47,297 bases of DNA from Cytobacillus sp. S13-E01 (GCF_029193815.1 NZ_JARFVC010000032.1:1-47297); one strand, 5' to 3'; numbered from the stretch's first letter, positions 27,613 through 36,796 are shown. Notes: generated from the sequence alone by a model not told the origin. A program made the numbers and translations.

Positions 27613-27667
27613 GTCCCGGAAAAATCGACCGAATTACGGTTTAATTCGGCCAAGTCCGGATTGGGAC
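27613..27667. other. Nested inverted repeat of unknown role before yvcD
   Basis: CCGAATT (27629-27635) pairs with AATTCGG (27643-27649). Outside it, GTCCCGGA (27613-27620) can pair with TCCGG (27655-27659) and GGGAC (27663-27667) with a small bulge. There is no U-tract. The rest of 27453-27780 shows no gene. Confidence 0.45.
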
Positions 27668-27785
27668 AATAAACCGAACAATAATGACGTAAGTAGAACG
27701 ATACTCCAAATGGGATTATTAATAAAAAAACCTCGTTAATTTAAAGTAATTCTTGTCTTACCCCTATTTATCATCTTTAAAGATA

Positions 27786-27794
27786 TGATATACT
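27786..27794 (+). promoter_or_regulatory. Extended -10 promoter of yvcD-like gene
   Basis: TGATATACT combines the TGN extension with a good -10 (TATACT, 27789-27794), 35 bp before the start codon. No good -35 is seen, which an extended -10 can tolerate. Confidence 0.6.
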
Positions 27795-27828
27795 ACCATC
27801 GGTGAGATATTAGAAACTGGAGGATTAA

Positions 27829-29334
27829 ATGGGAAAACAAACATACAATGAAATACAACAGACTGCCCAAATATTGCCATTCGTTCAAACAGGTGAATAT
27901 TATTTAAAAAAAGGTTTAAAAGCTTATCATAAGCGTGATTTATATAATGCTAAAAAATATTTACAACGAGCAATCCAACTAGAGCCAAGAGACCCATTGA
28001 TCCTTTTTCAATTGGCAGTAGTTCTTACCGAGATGGGGAAATATCAACAATCCAACAAACTTCATACAACAATTATTGAAGATATAGATACTGATATGAC
28101 AGAGTGCTTTTACTTTTTAGCAAATAACTTTGCACATTTAGGATTGTTCCAAGAAGCACATAAATATGCAACTATTTATTTAAAAAAAGACCCAGACGGA
28201 GAGTTTGCGGAGGACACTGAGGACTTACTTGAATTGCTTACTATCGAAAGTTCAGGTGATGATATAGATTTTGATGTTGAAGACGATTTGATATTAAAAC
28301 AAGAAAAAGCGCGCGAACTTCTTGAGGAAGGTAACTTGCAAGAGGCAATTTCATTGCTAAATGAAATTACCGAAGAGTACCCAGAGTTTTGGTCTGCTTA
28401 CAATAATCTCGCCCTTGCTCACTTTTATACTGGTGAGGTTGATATTGCATCAAAGTTGTTAGAAGAGGTATTAGCGAAGAATCCAGGTAATCTTCATGCT
28501 TTATGTAATATGCTTGTCTTTCTTTATTATCAAAGAAAGAACCGAAAAGTAAAGGAGCTCATCAGAAAGCTTGAATGTATTTATCCAATATTAACGGAGC
28601 ATCGCTATAAACTTGGTGCGACATTTGGACTTGTAGGACGTTACGATTTATCATTTAAATGGTTACGTAAGCTTCAACGTCAAGGCTTTGAAGGCGATGA
28701 AACGTTCTATTATTGGCTTTCCTACGCTGCTTATTTTACGGGTCACATCCAGTTATCTGAAAATGCCTGGAAAAGGGTAATTGAAGAAAATCCAGATAAA
28801 AAGGGTTCTGAGCCTTGGTCAGGTGATCGACCAAACTCACTATTTACCATTAGTCATCCACATGATAAATGGCTTGAAGGAGATTTCATTGAAGAACGTT
28901 TATATGGCTTATTCCTTGCTAGTAAGTCGAATAGCCCTGTTTCATGCATTGACTTAAAGGAAAATGGTCTTCATTCAACATTAGAAAAAGAGTTTGCTGA
29001 ATATGTGGCAAATCTTTTTAAGAAAAAGACAAAATATAAAGCACCACTATATATCCAAGAAGGCTATACAGTATGTGAAATTATCTATACTAGAAACTTA
29101 TCAGATGAAACCGCAACTGAAGAACTGTATTTGACGTGGTTTATGCTTTATGATCAAATGATTAATGATTCATGCGATCTTACCAATACAACAGCTTGGG
29201 CGGCAGCAACTGAATATGTTTGGCGCAAGCGTCAAAATGAACAAATCACTCAAAAACGAATTAGTGAAAAATATGAAATCTCTATTTCTACATTAGGTAA
29301 GTATGTAAAATATGTAAACCAGTTATTCGTATAA
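27829..29334 (+). CDS. yvcD: TPR-repeat protein (YvcD-like)
   Basis: 501 residues, hydrophilic, no signal peptide. Tetratricopeptide repeats are clear at about 20-115 (AYHKRDLYNAKKYLQRAIQL, VLTEMGKYQQSNKLHTTIIE, AHLGLFQEAHKYATIYLKKD) and about 155-300 (EKARELLEEGNLQEAISLLN, LAHFYTGEVDIASKLLEEVL). They are separated by an acidic stretch. The last 40 residues (TQKRISEKYEISISTLGKYVKYVNQLF) look like a helix-turn-helix, so a scaffold with nucleic-acid or protein-binding tail is possible. The function is unknown. It lies before trxB as in B. subtilis. ACTGGAGG precedes the ATG. It has its own promoter and terminator. Confidence 0.88.
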   Translation: MGKQTYNEIQQTAQILPFVQTGEYYLKKGLKAYHKRDLYNAKKYLQRAIQLEPRDPLILFQLAVVLTEMGKYQQSNKLHTTIIEDIDTDMTECFYFLANNFAHLGLFQEAHKYATIYLKKDPDGEFAEDTEDLLELLTIESSGDDIDFDVEDDLILKQEKARELLEEGNLQEAISLLNEITEEYPEFWSAYNNLALAHFYTGEVDIASKLLEEVLAKNPGNLHALCNMLVFLYYQRKNRKVKELIRKLECIYPILTEHRYKLGATFGLVGRYDLSFKWLRKLQRQGFEGDETFYYWLSYAAYFTGHIQLSENAWKRVIEENPDKKGSEPWSGDRPNSLFTISHPHDKWLEGDFIEERLYGLFLASKSNSPVSCIDLKENGLHSTLEKEFAEYVANLFKKKTKYKAPLYIQEGYTVCEIIYTRNLSDETATEELYLTWFMLYDQMINDSCDLTNTTAWAAATEYVWRKRQNEQITQKRISEKYEISISTLGKYVKYVNQLFV

Positions 29335-29337
29335 ATG

Positions 29338-29376
29338 AAAGTTCAAAAAGGCACAGTGACTTTTTGAACTTTTTTT
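29338..29376 (+). terminator. Intrinsic terminator after yvcD
   Basis: AAAGTTCAAAAAG (29338-29350) pairs perfectly with CTTTTTGAACTTT (29360-29372), followed by T4. Confidence 0.9.
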
Positions 29377-29380
29377 ATAA

Positions 29381-29586
29381 AGATACGAAAGTAAAAGTTT
29401 GTACCTAGTTTTGGTGTCTAGCTCCGGGCGCCATCGGACCTGAGGTCATAAGCCAAGCCCTTCCCGAAGGCAAAAAACGCCTTCAGTCAGGGCTTGTCTT
29501 ATGCTTGACTTGCACAGGATGTGCTGATGTCGATGTTCGCCACAGGACGTGGCGGGTTTTAATCGACGCGCCTTTCGCTTTTCTTA
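29381..29586 (+). repeat. MITE-like element, copy 4, with extra hairpin module
   Basis: Begins AAGATACGAAAGTAAAAG right after the yvcD terminator and ends CGCTTTTCTTA. The central GAAGGC (29466-29471)/GCCTTC (29479-29484) hairpin matches copy 3. A second module, GTCGAT-CGCCAC (29529-29543) pairing with GTGGCG-ATCGAC (29549-29567), recurs at 19545 and in decayed form at 38425. The rest of 29587-29700 holds nothing recognised apart from the trxB leader. Confidence 0.8.
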
Positions 29587-29694
29587 TGAGCAGATTAATG
29601 GACGTTTTATTTGTAGATTTTATAGGATAGTAATAGGCAATACTAAATACGTCAATAAATGGTATAGCATATTACCTAAATGGTGATTTTGTAA

Positions 29695-30657
<963 letters not shown>

Positions 30658-30783
30658 CAGCATAACAACATAAAAACTTCACATTCCGTAATTACTATTT
30701 AATCATGCTGTAACACGGATGAAATATTTTTCTAGTATGATAAAAGTAGTAATTGACCCCCTTTTATAAATAGATACAATTTT

Positions 30784-30816
30784 GGCACGGGTTTCCTTTC
30801 CTGTGCCCCTTTTTTA
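30784..30816 (+). terminator. Intrinsic terminator after trxB
   Basis: GGCACGG (30784-30790) pairs with CTGTGCC (30801-30807) with one wobble, then CCTTTTTT. It lies about 125 bp after the trxB stop. The stretch from here to 30985 shows no gene. Confidence 0.8.
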
Positions 30817-30985
30817 TGTCTACAATGGCTAACTTAGCTTAACATTCCTACAAAAGTTTAAGATATAGTGTTAATTATATCCTACCTGCATTCGATGAAA
30901 CTTAAACTCATCTTAATCGTATAAGATTATGGGGCGAAACTACATTACAAAAATAATATTTCATGCAATTAACACAGCTTGTTCA

Positions 30986-31014
30986 TTGTGACCCTTTGTT
31001 AGAAATAGTATAAT
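30986..31014 (+). promoter_or_regulatory. Promoter of the yvcI-rapZ-glmR-whiA-crh operon
   Basis: TTGTGA (30986-30991), 17-bp spacer, consensus TATAAT (31009-31014). A leader of about 125 nt follows, with the stem AAAATGAC (31039-31046)/GTCATTTT (31056-31063). Confidence 0.8.
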
Positions 31015-31144
31015 ATATAAAATGATAATGCTTTCAATAAAATGACATTCTAACAGTCATTTTCGTTATTATAGATAGAAAAGCAAAGCAAAGCACAAGG
31101 GATACATACTTTCCGCGAAAAAGTCTGAACATGAGGTGAAATGA

Positions 31145-31603
31145 GTGCAAAGGGTGACCAATTGTGTCTTAGTAAAAGATAACAAAGTTCTACTTCTTCA
31201 AAAACCGAGTCGTGGCTGGTGGGTAGCGCCAGGTGGAAAGATGGAACAAGGTGAATCTATAAAAGATTCTTGTATACGTGAATATCGTGAAGAGACTGGA
31301 ATATATTTAAAAAACCCTTCTGTAAAAGGAATCTTTACCTTTATTATTAAGGATCAAGATGAAATCATTTCTGAATGGATGATGTTTTCTTTCCTCGCGT
31401 CAGAGTATGATGGTGTAAATGTTGATGAGTCAGAAGAGGGAAAGGTCGCTTGGCATGATATTGAAAAAGTTGTAGACCTACCGATGGCGCCTGGAGATTT
31501 TCATATTATTGATTATTTAATAAAAGGGACTGGGATTATCTATGGAACCTTTACGTACACTCCAAAATTCGAACTGCTAGCATATCGTTTGGATCCGAGC
31601 TAA
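31145..31603 (+). CDS. yvcI: Nudix hydrolase (YvcI-like)
   Basis: 152 residues. The full Nudix box is GGKMEQGESIKDSCIREYREETGI near residues 32-55, with the catalytic REEXG core. The N-terminus MQRVTNCVLVKDNKVLLLQKPSRGWWVAPGG is typical of MutT-like 8-oxo-dGTP/nucleotide pyrophosphatases, but the true substrate is not defined. The GTG at 31145 has GAGGTG 6-7 bases upstream; an ATG at 31141 is out of frame. It is the first gene of the five-gene unit ending with crh. Confidence 0.9.
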   Translation: MQRVTNCVLVKDNKVLLLQKPSRGWWVAPGGKMEQGESIKDSCIREYREETGIYLKNPSVKGIFTFIIKDQDEIISEWMMFSFLASEYDGVNVDESEEGKVAWHDIEKVVDLPMAPGDFHIIDYLIKGTGIIYGTFTYTPKFELLAYRLDPS

Positions 31604-31639
31604 AACAATAGATAATTTGTGTAACAGGAGGGAAAAACA

Positions 31640-32530
31640 ATGAGTACTGGTTCTACAAGTGACATAAAGTTGGTAATCATCACCGGCATGTCAGGGGCAG
31701 GGAAAACGGTTGCTATCCAAAGCTTTGAAGACCTAGGATTCTTTTGTGTCGATAATTTACCTCCAACCTTGCTACCTAAGTTTTTAGAGCTTATGAAGGA
31801 ATCAGGGAGTAAGATGAATAAAGTGGCCCTGGTTATGGACTTGCGCGGCCGTGAATTTTTCGAAAGCCTATTTGAAGCATTAGATGATATTACTGAAAAA
31901 TCTTGGATTACTCCTCAAATTTTGTTTCTTGATGCAAAAGATTCCATATTAGTTAGTCGCTATAAGGAAACTCGTCGTTCACACCCATTAGCGAACAATG
32001 GTTCACCCTTGACAGGAATTGAAAATGAACGAGAAATTCTTGAGGAACTCAAAGGTAGAGCGCAAACCATTTATGATACATCTAATTTAAAGCCGAGAGA
32101 GCTTCGCGAAAAAATTCTTAAACAATACTCAACACATTCGAGTCAAACATTTACTGTAAATGTTCTCTCGTTTGGATTTAAGTACGGTATTCCGATTGAT
32201 GCAGATTTAGTTTTTGATGTACGCTTTTTACCTAACCCCCATTATATCGATACGCTGAGACCAAAAACAGGGCTTGATGAAGATGTATCGTCCTATGTTT
32301 TAAAGTGGAGTGAGACTCAAAAGTTTGTTGAAAAGCTTACAGACTTACTCTCGTTTATGCTGCCATATTACAAACGTGAAGGAAAGAGTCAGCTTGTCCT
32401 CGCCATAGGATGTACAGGTGGACAGCATCGTTCTGTAACTTTGGCTGAGTATTTTGGAAAGTATTATGCAAAGGACTATAAGACCCATATCTCTCATCGA
32501 GACATCGAGAAGAGAAAGGAAAATAAGTAA
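31640..32530 (+). CDS. rapZ: RNase adapter/nucleotide-binding protein RapZ (YvcJ)
   Basis: 296 residues. P-loop GMSGAGKT at 16-23 starts a kinase-like N-terminal domain. The C-terminal domain carries the conserved CTGGQHRSV segment near 257 and ends [11 protein letters not shown]. In E. coli RapZ guides GlmZ decay and senses glucosamine-6-phosphate; in B. subtilis YvcJ binds and hydrolyses ATP/GTP and affects competence. The neighbouring yvcK/glmR suggests a shared link to amino-sugar metabolism, though a GlmZ-type pathway is not known in Bacillus. AGGAGG precedes the ATG. The stop is directly followed by the glmR start. Confidence 0.94.
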   Translation: MSTGSTSDIKLVIITGMSGAGKTVAIQSFEDLGFFCVDNLPPTLLPKFLELMKESGSKMNKVALVMDLRGREFFESLFEALDDITEKSWITPQILFLDAKDSILVSRYKETRRSHPLANNGSPLTGIENEREILEELKGRAQTIYDTSNLKPRELREKILKQYSTHSSQTFTVNVLSFGFKYGIPIDADLVFDVRFLPNPHYIDTLRPKTGLDEDVSSYVLKWSETQKFVEKLTDLLSFMLPYYKREGKSQLVLAIGCTGGQHRSVTLAEYFGKYYAKDYKTHISHRDIEKRKENK

Positions 32531-33511
32531 ATGAACGAAATGAAGCAGCCTAGAATAGTCATTATTGGCGGGGGAACGGGGTTGTCTGTATTATTGAGGG
32601 GGCTAAAAACCTATCCCCTTGATATTACCGCAATTGTAACAGTAGCCGATGATGGAGGAAGTTCAGGTAGACTACGTAATGAGATGGATATTCCACCTCC
32701 AGGTGATATTAGAAATGTACTTGCTGCATTATCTGATGTTGAACCTTTAGTTGAAGAATTATTTCAACACCGTTTTAAACATGGAAGTGGTTTATCAGGG
32801 CATTCACTTGGAAATCTGATTCTTGCCGCAATGACTACAATTACCGGCGACTTTGTTCATGCCATTAGTGAAATGAGTAAGGTACTTAATGTACGAGGGC
32901 GCGTATTACCAGCAGCTAACCGCAGTGTTATCCTCCATGCTGAAATGGAAGATGGGATGATCGTCACAGGAGAATCAAAAATTCCATACTCAGGTAAAGA
33001 GATTAAAAGGGTATTTTTGACCCCGGATGATATTGAGCCTGTCCATGAAACGATATCAGCAATTCAAAGTGCAGATATGATTATCATTGGGCCCGGTAGT
33101 TTATATACAAGTATTCTTCCAAATCTGCTGGTACCAAAAATTGGCGAAGAAGTTGTAAGAGCAAAGGCAAGAAAAGTCTACATTTGTAATGTTATGACAC
33201 AAGCAGGTGAAACACTAAATTATACTGCTAGTGATCATGTTCAAGCTCTGTACTCCCATATGAAAACGAAGTTTATTGATACAATATTAGTAAATAACGA
33301 GAGTATTCCTAATCATATTAAAGACAAATATGCCCAAGAGCTAGCTCGATCAGTTGATTATGATATACAACGTCTGTCTGAACTAGGACTTGAGATAATA
33401 CATGACAAGATAATAAGCTATGATGAAGAAGTAATCCGCCATGATACGAAAAAGGTTGCTGCATTACTATATAGTCTGTTAAATAAAAATCATTTAATTG
33501 AAAAGAAATAA
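32531..33511 (+). CDS. glmR: GlmR/YvcK gluconeogenesis and cell-wall factor
   Basis: 326 residues of the YvcK/CofD-like family: N-terminal IVIIGGGTGLSVLLRGL dinucleotide-type loop, VTVADDGGSSGRLR near 40, PPGDIRN, LSGHSLGNL, and GPGSLYTSILPNLLV near 190. In B. subtilis GlmR binds UDP-GlcNAc and stimulates GlmS, and is needed for normal growth and cell-wall synthesis on gluconeogenic carbon. The ATG at 32531 immediately follows the rapZ stop; an alternative ATG at 32540 has better distance from AAAGGA. It is in an operon with rapZ, whiA and crh. Confidence 0.93.
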   Translation: MNEMKQPRIVIIGGGTGLSVLLRGLKTYPLDITAIVTVADDGGSSGRLRNEMDIPPPGDIRNVLAALSDVEPLVEELFQHRFKHGSGLSGHSLGNLILAAMTTITGDFVHAISEMSKVLNVRGRVLPAANRSVILHAEMEDGMIVTGESKIPYSGKEIKRVFLTPDDIEPVHETISAIQSADMIIIGPGSLYTSILPNLLVPKIGEEVVRAKARKVYICNVMTQAGETLNYTASDHVQALYSHMKTKFIDTILVNNESIPNHIKDKYAQELARSVDYDIQRLSELGLEIIHDKIISYDEEVIRHDTKKVAALLYSLLNKNHLIEKK

Positions 33512-33607
33512 GAAAATTTTGATATTCAATCAGTTATAGGAAAGACAGTGCAAACGAATACACTTTGGATGTCTAACATCTAATTTCTAGAATGGGAGAT
33601 GATGCCC

Positions 33608-34552
33608 GTGTCATTTGCATCGGAAACTAAGAAAGAGCTTACAAATTTACAATTGAAGCCTTGCTGTGTTCAAGCAGAACTATCAGCTTTAATTAGAATG
33701 AATGGCTCACTCTCCTTTTCGAACAAAAAGCTTGTTCTTGATATTCAAACAGAAAATGCAGCAATTGCACGTAGAATTTATACGCTTATAAAAAAAGAAT
33801 ATGATGTAACGATTGAGCTACTCGTTCGTAAAAAGATGAGATTGAAAAAAAATAATGTCTACATTGTAAGGCCTGTTGAAAGAACACAAGAAATTCTAGA
33901 AGGTTTAAAAATAGTGAGCAGTACGGATGGTTTTTCTTTTTTAAATCATATTTCAAAAGAACTTATTGGAAAAAAGTGCTGTAAACGCTCCTATTTGCGA
34001 GGTGCATTTTTAGCAGGTGGTTCTGTCAATAACCCAGAAACATCCTCCTATCATCTCGAAATATTTTCACTATATAAAGAACATATTGATTCATTATGTG
34101 AATTAATGAACTCATTTGATCTCAATGCTAAGACCCTTGAGAGAAAAAAAGGATTTATCACATACTTAAAAGAAGCTGAAAAAATAACCGAATTTTTGAA
34201 TATAATTGGTGCTCACAACGCATTACTACGGTTTGAGGACATCCGAATTGTCAGGGATATGAGAAACTCCGTAAACCGACTTGTAAATTGTGAAACTGCC
34301 AATTTAAATAAAACAATCGGTGCAGCACTAAGGCAGGTTGAAAACATACGTTTTATTGATTCTACTGTCGGTCTAGGCGTTTTACCAGATAAGCTTCGCG
34401 AAATCGCTGAGCTGCGCGTCAAATATTCTGACGTCACATTAAAGGAACTAGGGGAAATGGTTTCGGCTGGGAATATCAGTAAGTCTGGTATTAATCATCG
34501 TTTACGCAAAATAGATGAAATTGCAGATAAAATACGTGCAGGTCAACTATAA
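33608..34552 (+). CDS. whiA: WhiA family DNA-binding protein
   Basis: 314 residues. The N-terminal degenerate LAGLIDADG homing-endonuclease-like region ([29 protein letters not shown] near 135) is followed by a C-terminal helix-turn-helix ([34 protein letters not shown]). WhiA is a sporulation regulator in Streptomyces; in B. subtilis it is a nucleoid-associated protein influencing division and chromosome segregation. GTG 33608 is preferred because GGGAG (33594-33598) lies 9 bases upstream, while the ATGs at 33599 and 33602 crowd it. The N-terminus then reads [10 protein letters not shown] as in the family. Confidence 0.95.
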   Translation: MSFASETKKELTNLQLKPCCVQAELSALIRMNGSLSFSNKKLVLDIQTENAAIARRIYTLIKKEYDVTIELLVRKKMRLKKNNVYIVRPVERTQEILEGLKIVSSTDGFSFLNHISKELIGKKCCKRSYLRGAFLAGGSVNNPETSSYHLEIFSLYKEHIDSLCELMNSFDLNAKTLERKKGFITYLKEAEKITEFLNIIGAHNALLRFEDIRIVRDMRNSVNRLVNCETANLNKTIGAALRQVENIRFIDSTVGLGVLPDKLREIAELRVKYSDVTLKELGEMVSAGNISKSGINHRLRKIDEIADKIRAGQL

Positions 34553-34578
34553 CAAACAGGTATAGAGGAGGAATAAAC

Positions 34579-34836
34579 ATGGTTGAAAAACAGGTAGAAA
34601 TAGAATTAAAAACAGGTCTCCAAGCACGACCAGCAGCCTTATTTGTTCAAGAGGCGAACAGGTTTTCATCAGACATCTTTCTAGAGAAAGACGGCAAAAA
34701 AGTAAACGCAAAAAGTATTATGGGGCTAATGAGTCTTGCTCTTGGTTCTGGTGCGTTAATTAACTTGATTGCTGAAGGAAGCGACGAAGCAGAGGCTGTG
34801 GAAGCATTACACGCATTTGTGAAGCAAGAGGGTTAA
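34579..34836 (+). CDS. crh: Catabolite repression HPr-like protein Crh
   Basis: 85 residues of the HPr fold. Residue 15 is Gln (TGLQARPAA) where HPr has its PTS phosphorylation His, and Ser46 is present in NAKSIMGLMSL. This is the diagnostic Crh pattern: it is phosphorylated only by HprK at Ser46 and then acts as a CcpA co-effector or metabolic regulator, not in sugar transport. GAGGAGG precedes the ATG, 26 bp after whiA. It is the last gene of the operon. The kinase hprK is at 10810 in this window. Confidence 0.97.
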   Translation: MVEKQVEIELKTGLQARPAALFVQEANRFSSDIFLEKDGKKVNAKSIMGLMSLALGSGALINLIAEGSDEAEAVEALHAFVKQEG

Positions 34837-34884
34837 AAAAAGAAAAAACAAGCAAATCATTGATTTCGCTTGTTTTTTCTTTTT
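34836..34884 (+). terminator. Strong intrinsic terminator after crh
   Basis: AAAGAAAAAACAAGC (34839-34853) pairs with GCTTGTTTTTTCTTT (34868-34882), extended inward by AAATC/GATTT, ending in a T run. Confidence 0.92.
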
Positions 34885-34907
34885 GTAAGTACATGGTTAA
34901 GTTGACA

Positions 34908-34965
34908 CAAGGCGCCCGAGCTAGATACGATAACTTGGTACAAACTTTTATACTTGCTTACTTTT
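34908..34965 (-). repeat. MITE-like element, copy 5 (short, inverted)
   Basis: On the minus strand it starts TAAGCAAGTATAAAAGTTTG immediately after the clpP terminator, then has ACCAAG, CTAGCTCGGGCGCC, and stops. Only the 5' block is preserved. Confidence 0.7.
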
Positions 34966-34994
34966 AAAAAAAAGCCGCCAAAATTGGCGGCTTC
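34966..34994 (-). terminator. Intrinsic terminator of clpP
   Basis: On the minus strand AAGCCGCCAA and TTGGCGGCTT form a 10-bp stem (34972-34993), followed by seven or more T residues. Confidence 0.92.
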
Positions 34995-35012
34995 AAATAC
35001 CATCTCACATAC

Positions 35013-35615
35013 TTATTTACCAGGGCTCTCGTCAGAATTTCTAGTAAGAACTTTATCAACTAGACCATATTCAAGTGCTCTGTCAGCTGTCATGAAGTTA
35101 TCACGTTCAGTATCGCGTTCAATTACCTCTAAAGGTTGACCTGTGCGTTCTGATAGAATGATATTAAGCTTTTCACGTAAGAAAAGGATGCGTTTAGCAG
35201 CAATTTCAATTTCAGTTGCTTGACCTTGTGCACCACCAAGTGGTTGATGAATCATTACTTCACTGTTTGGTAAAGCAAAGCGTTTTCCTTTTTCACCTGC
35301 CGCAAGAAGGAAAGCACCCATTGAAGCTGCCATTCCGATACAAATGGTTGAAACGTTTGGTTTAATAAAATTCATTGTATCATAGATAGCCATACCAGCT
35401 GTAATAGATCCACCTGGGCTATTAATGTATAAGGAAATGTCTTTTTCAGGGTCTTCTGCTGCTAAGAATAGTAACTGGGAAACAATAGAATTGGCTACAT
35501 TATCATCAATTCCACTACCTAGCATGATGATACGGTCTTTTAAAAGACGTGAGTAAATATCATATGCGCGTTCCCCACGGTTTGTTTGCTCAATAACTGT
35601 AGGTATTAAATTCAT
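35013..35615 (-). CDS. clpP: ATP-dependent Clp protease proteolytic subunit
   Basis: Serine protease forming the tetradecameric barrel that degrades proteins fed by ClpC, ClpX or ClpE. 200 residues. The catalytic triad is complete: Ser98 in GMAASMG, His123 in MIHQPLGG and Asp172 in ERDNFM. The N-terminal [24 protein letters not shown] is the usual mature start. GGAGGAAG precedes the ATG. A CtsR operator overlaps the promoter. It is monocistronic and convergent with the crh operon, each with its own strong terminator. Confidence 0.98.
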   Translation of the reverse strand: MNLIPTVIEQTNRGERAYDIYSRLLKDRIIMLGSGIDDNVANSIVSQLLFLAAEDPEKDISLYINSPGGSITAGMAIYDTMNFIKPNVSTICIGMAASMGAFLLAAGEKGKRFALPNSEVMIHQPLGGAQGQATEIEIAAKRILFLREKLNIILSERTGQPLEVIERDTERDNFMTADRALEYGLVDKVLTRNSDESPGK

Positions 35616-35660
35616 AAAAATCTTCCTCCTTCAAATGTATTTCAAATTATGTATAGCTAT

Positions 35661-35690
35661 ATCATACAACTATGGTCAACTAAGGTCAAA
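35661..35690 (-). promoter_or_regulatory. clpP promoter with CtsR operator
   Basis: On the minus strand TTGACC (35689-35684), 17-bp spacer, TATGAT (35666-35661). The direct repeat GGTCAAC-TAA-GGTCAAA (35674-35690, plus strand) fits the CtsR heptad consensus and covers the -35, so heat-shock repression by CtsR is a strong inference. Confidence 0.88.
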
Positions 35691-35885
35691 CGAAAGACCT
35701 TACCACAGCTATCTTATTCTATCCAAAGTTCATTAATACCTCTTTTCAAATTAAGGACTGATTTATGATACTTATGAATAAAGAATAGTGGTGAGTAAAA
35801 AGGTATATGGGTCTAGCACGCCCCTATCTAATTTTCTACTTTCATCATGATACCCTTTTACTAGGTTTTTAAACCTTCAATTCAC

Positions 35886-35914
35886 TTGCAATAGAAGGAA
35901 ATCTAACTTATAAT
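35886..35914 (+). promoter_or_regulatory. Promoter of tRNA-Arg
   Basis: TTGCAA (35886-35891), 17-bp spacer, TATAAT (35909-35914). The precursor would carry about 80 nt of 5' leader, which contains GCTCGAAAGTTGTCTTATGC, a decayed match to the MITE-like element. The gap 35691-35885 shows no gene. Confidence 0.75.
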
Positions 35915-36003
35915 GATGAATGCAGTCAGTCTTGCACACTTGAGGCTCGAAAGTTGTCTTATGCTTTGGACCGTTTAAGTATGAGCTCTCTGTATTTTAA
36001 TTT

Positions 36004-36075
36004 GCCCTCGTAGTGTAGTGGATAGCACAAGAGATTCCGGTTCTCTTAGGGTGGGTTCAAATCCTGTCGAGGGCG
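36004..36075 (+). tRNA. tRNA-Arg (anticodon CCG)
   Basis: Acceptor GCCCTCG (36004-36010) pairs with CGAGGGC (36068-36074), with discriminator G and no encoded CCA. The D arm is GTGT/GCAC. The anticodon arm AGAGA-TTCCGGT-TCTCT gives CCG, reading CGG. The T loop TTCAAAT is normal, but the T stem GTGGG/CCTGT has three consecutive G-U type pairs, which is weak. A tRNA-Arg next to clpP is also found in B. subtilis. Confidence 0.9.
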
Positions 36076-36081
36076 CTAAAA

Positions 36082-36127
36082 AAAAACCGTCTACCTTTAT
36101 TGATGAGAGGTAAGACGGTTTTTTATT
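36082..36127 (+). terminator. Intrinsic terminator after tRNA-Arg
   Basis: ACCGTCTACCT (36086-36096) pairs with AGGTAAGACGGT (36108-36119) with one bulged base, followed by TTTTTT. Confidence 0.9.
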
Positions 36128-36144
36128 ATACTATAAAATATAGG

Positions 36145-36207
36145 AATGTATAAAATTTTATCCCTTGTTTAGAAATCTAGCTCCGGTGTCCTGCGCTTTT
36201 CTTATTA
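36145..36207 (+). repeat. MITE-like element, copy 6 (internally deleted)
   Basis: About 60 bp: GGAATGTATAAAATTTTATCCC, then TCTAGCTCCGGTGTCC and TGCGCTTTTCTTA. Both ends of the element are kept and the middle hairpins are lost. It starts within 20 bp of the tRNA terminator. Confidence 0.65.
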
Positions 36208-36393
36208 CGCATCTTTATACCCAATCGTCCCGTCATAATCTGCTTCATCAACTGGATTAACACGCCATGTTTGTTGGATAGGATCAAACTCTTCGCCAAT
36301 TTCTTCAATATGCCCTTGCGTTTTCATCTGTTCTTTAGCTTCAGTTAGCGTTCCTGTTAGTGGCCCGTTAAGTAAGACTTCATTTTTTCTCAT
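36205..36393 (-). CDS. Small hypothetical protein, 62 residues
   Basis: An ATG with GGGGTGA 7 bases upstream on the minus strand opens a hydrophilic, acidic 62-residue frame (RKNEVLLNGPLTGTLTEAKEQMKTQGHIEEIGEEFDP... TIGYKDA). The composition looks like a real soluble protein, not a repeat shadow. I recognise no domain, cysteine motif or membrane segment. It is isolated between tRNA-Arg and a 51-bp repeat array. Its stop falls at the end of the MITE-like element (TTATTACGC), so the element may have supplied or altered the C-terminus. Confidence 0.65.
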   Translation of the reverse strand: MRKNEVLLNGPLTGTLTEAKEQMKTQGHIEEIGEEFDPIQQTWRVNPVDEADYDGTIGYKDA

Positions 36394-36534
36394 TTATCAT
36401 TCACCCCTTAACACTATGATTCTAACTTCTAACTAAAAACATACATTCATTTAATTGCCTAAAAAGCATTTACCACCGCACTAAAGGCAATATGCCACAG
36501 GTACTGGAGGGTTTTAGTTAACGTTCCTCTAGAG

Positions 36535-36721
36535 CGGGCGCTCTGATGCCCGAAATCGCAAAAAAAATAAAAAACGGTAACTAAACGGGCGCCCTGATGC
36601 CCGAAATCGCAAAAAAAGTAAAAAACGGTAACTAAAAGGGCAATCTGATGCCCGAAATCGCGAAAAAAATAAAAAACGGTAACTAAACGGGCAATCTGAT
36701 GCCCGAAACTCCGCAAGAAAT
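36535..36721. repeat. Second array of the 51-bp unit (about 3.6 copies)
   Basis: GGTAAC recurs at 36576, 36627 and 36678, exactly 51 bp apart, with the same TGATGCCCGAAATCGC and A-rich blocks as the array at 19781. Here CAAAAG is TAAACG or TAAAAG, which puts stops into the plus frame that was open in the first array. The hairpin is CGGGC/GCCCG in two units. It ends with GAAACTCCGCA, the sequence that opens the first array. It lies upstream of sigL. Confidence 0.93.
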
Positions 36722-36796
36722 ATTTATCATTCACCAAAGGGGGTTGATGTTGTAAAATAGGGGTAAGGATAGGAAATTAGAAGGGAGTGAATGAAT

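Noticed and set aside
34954-35139. Short plus-strand frame over the clpP 3' end
   Set aside because: It is antisense to clpP and includes its terminator; no start signal.
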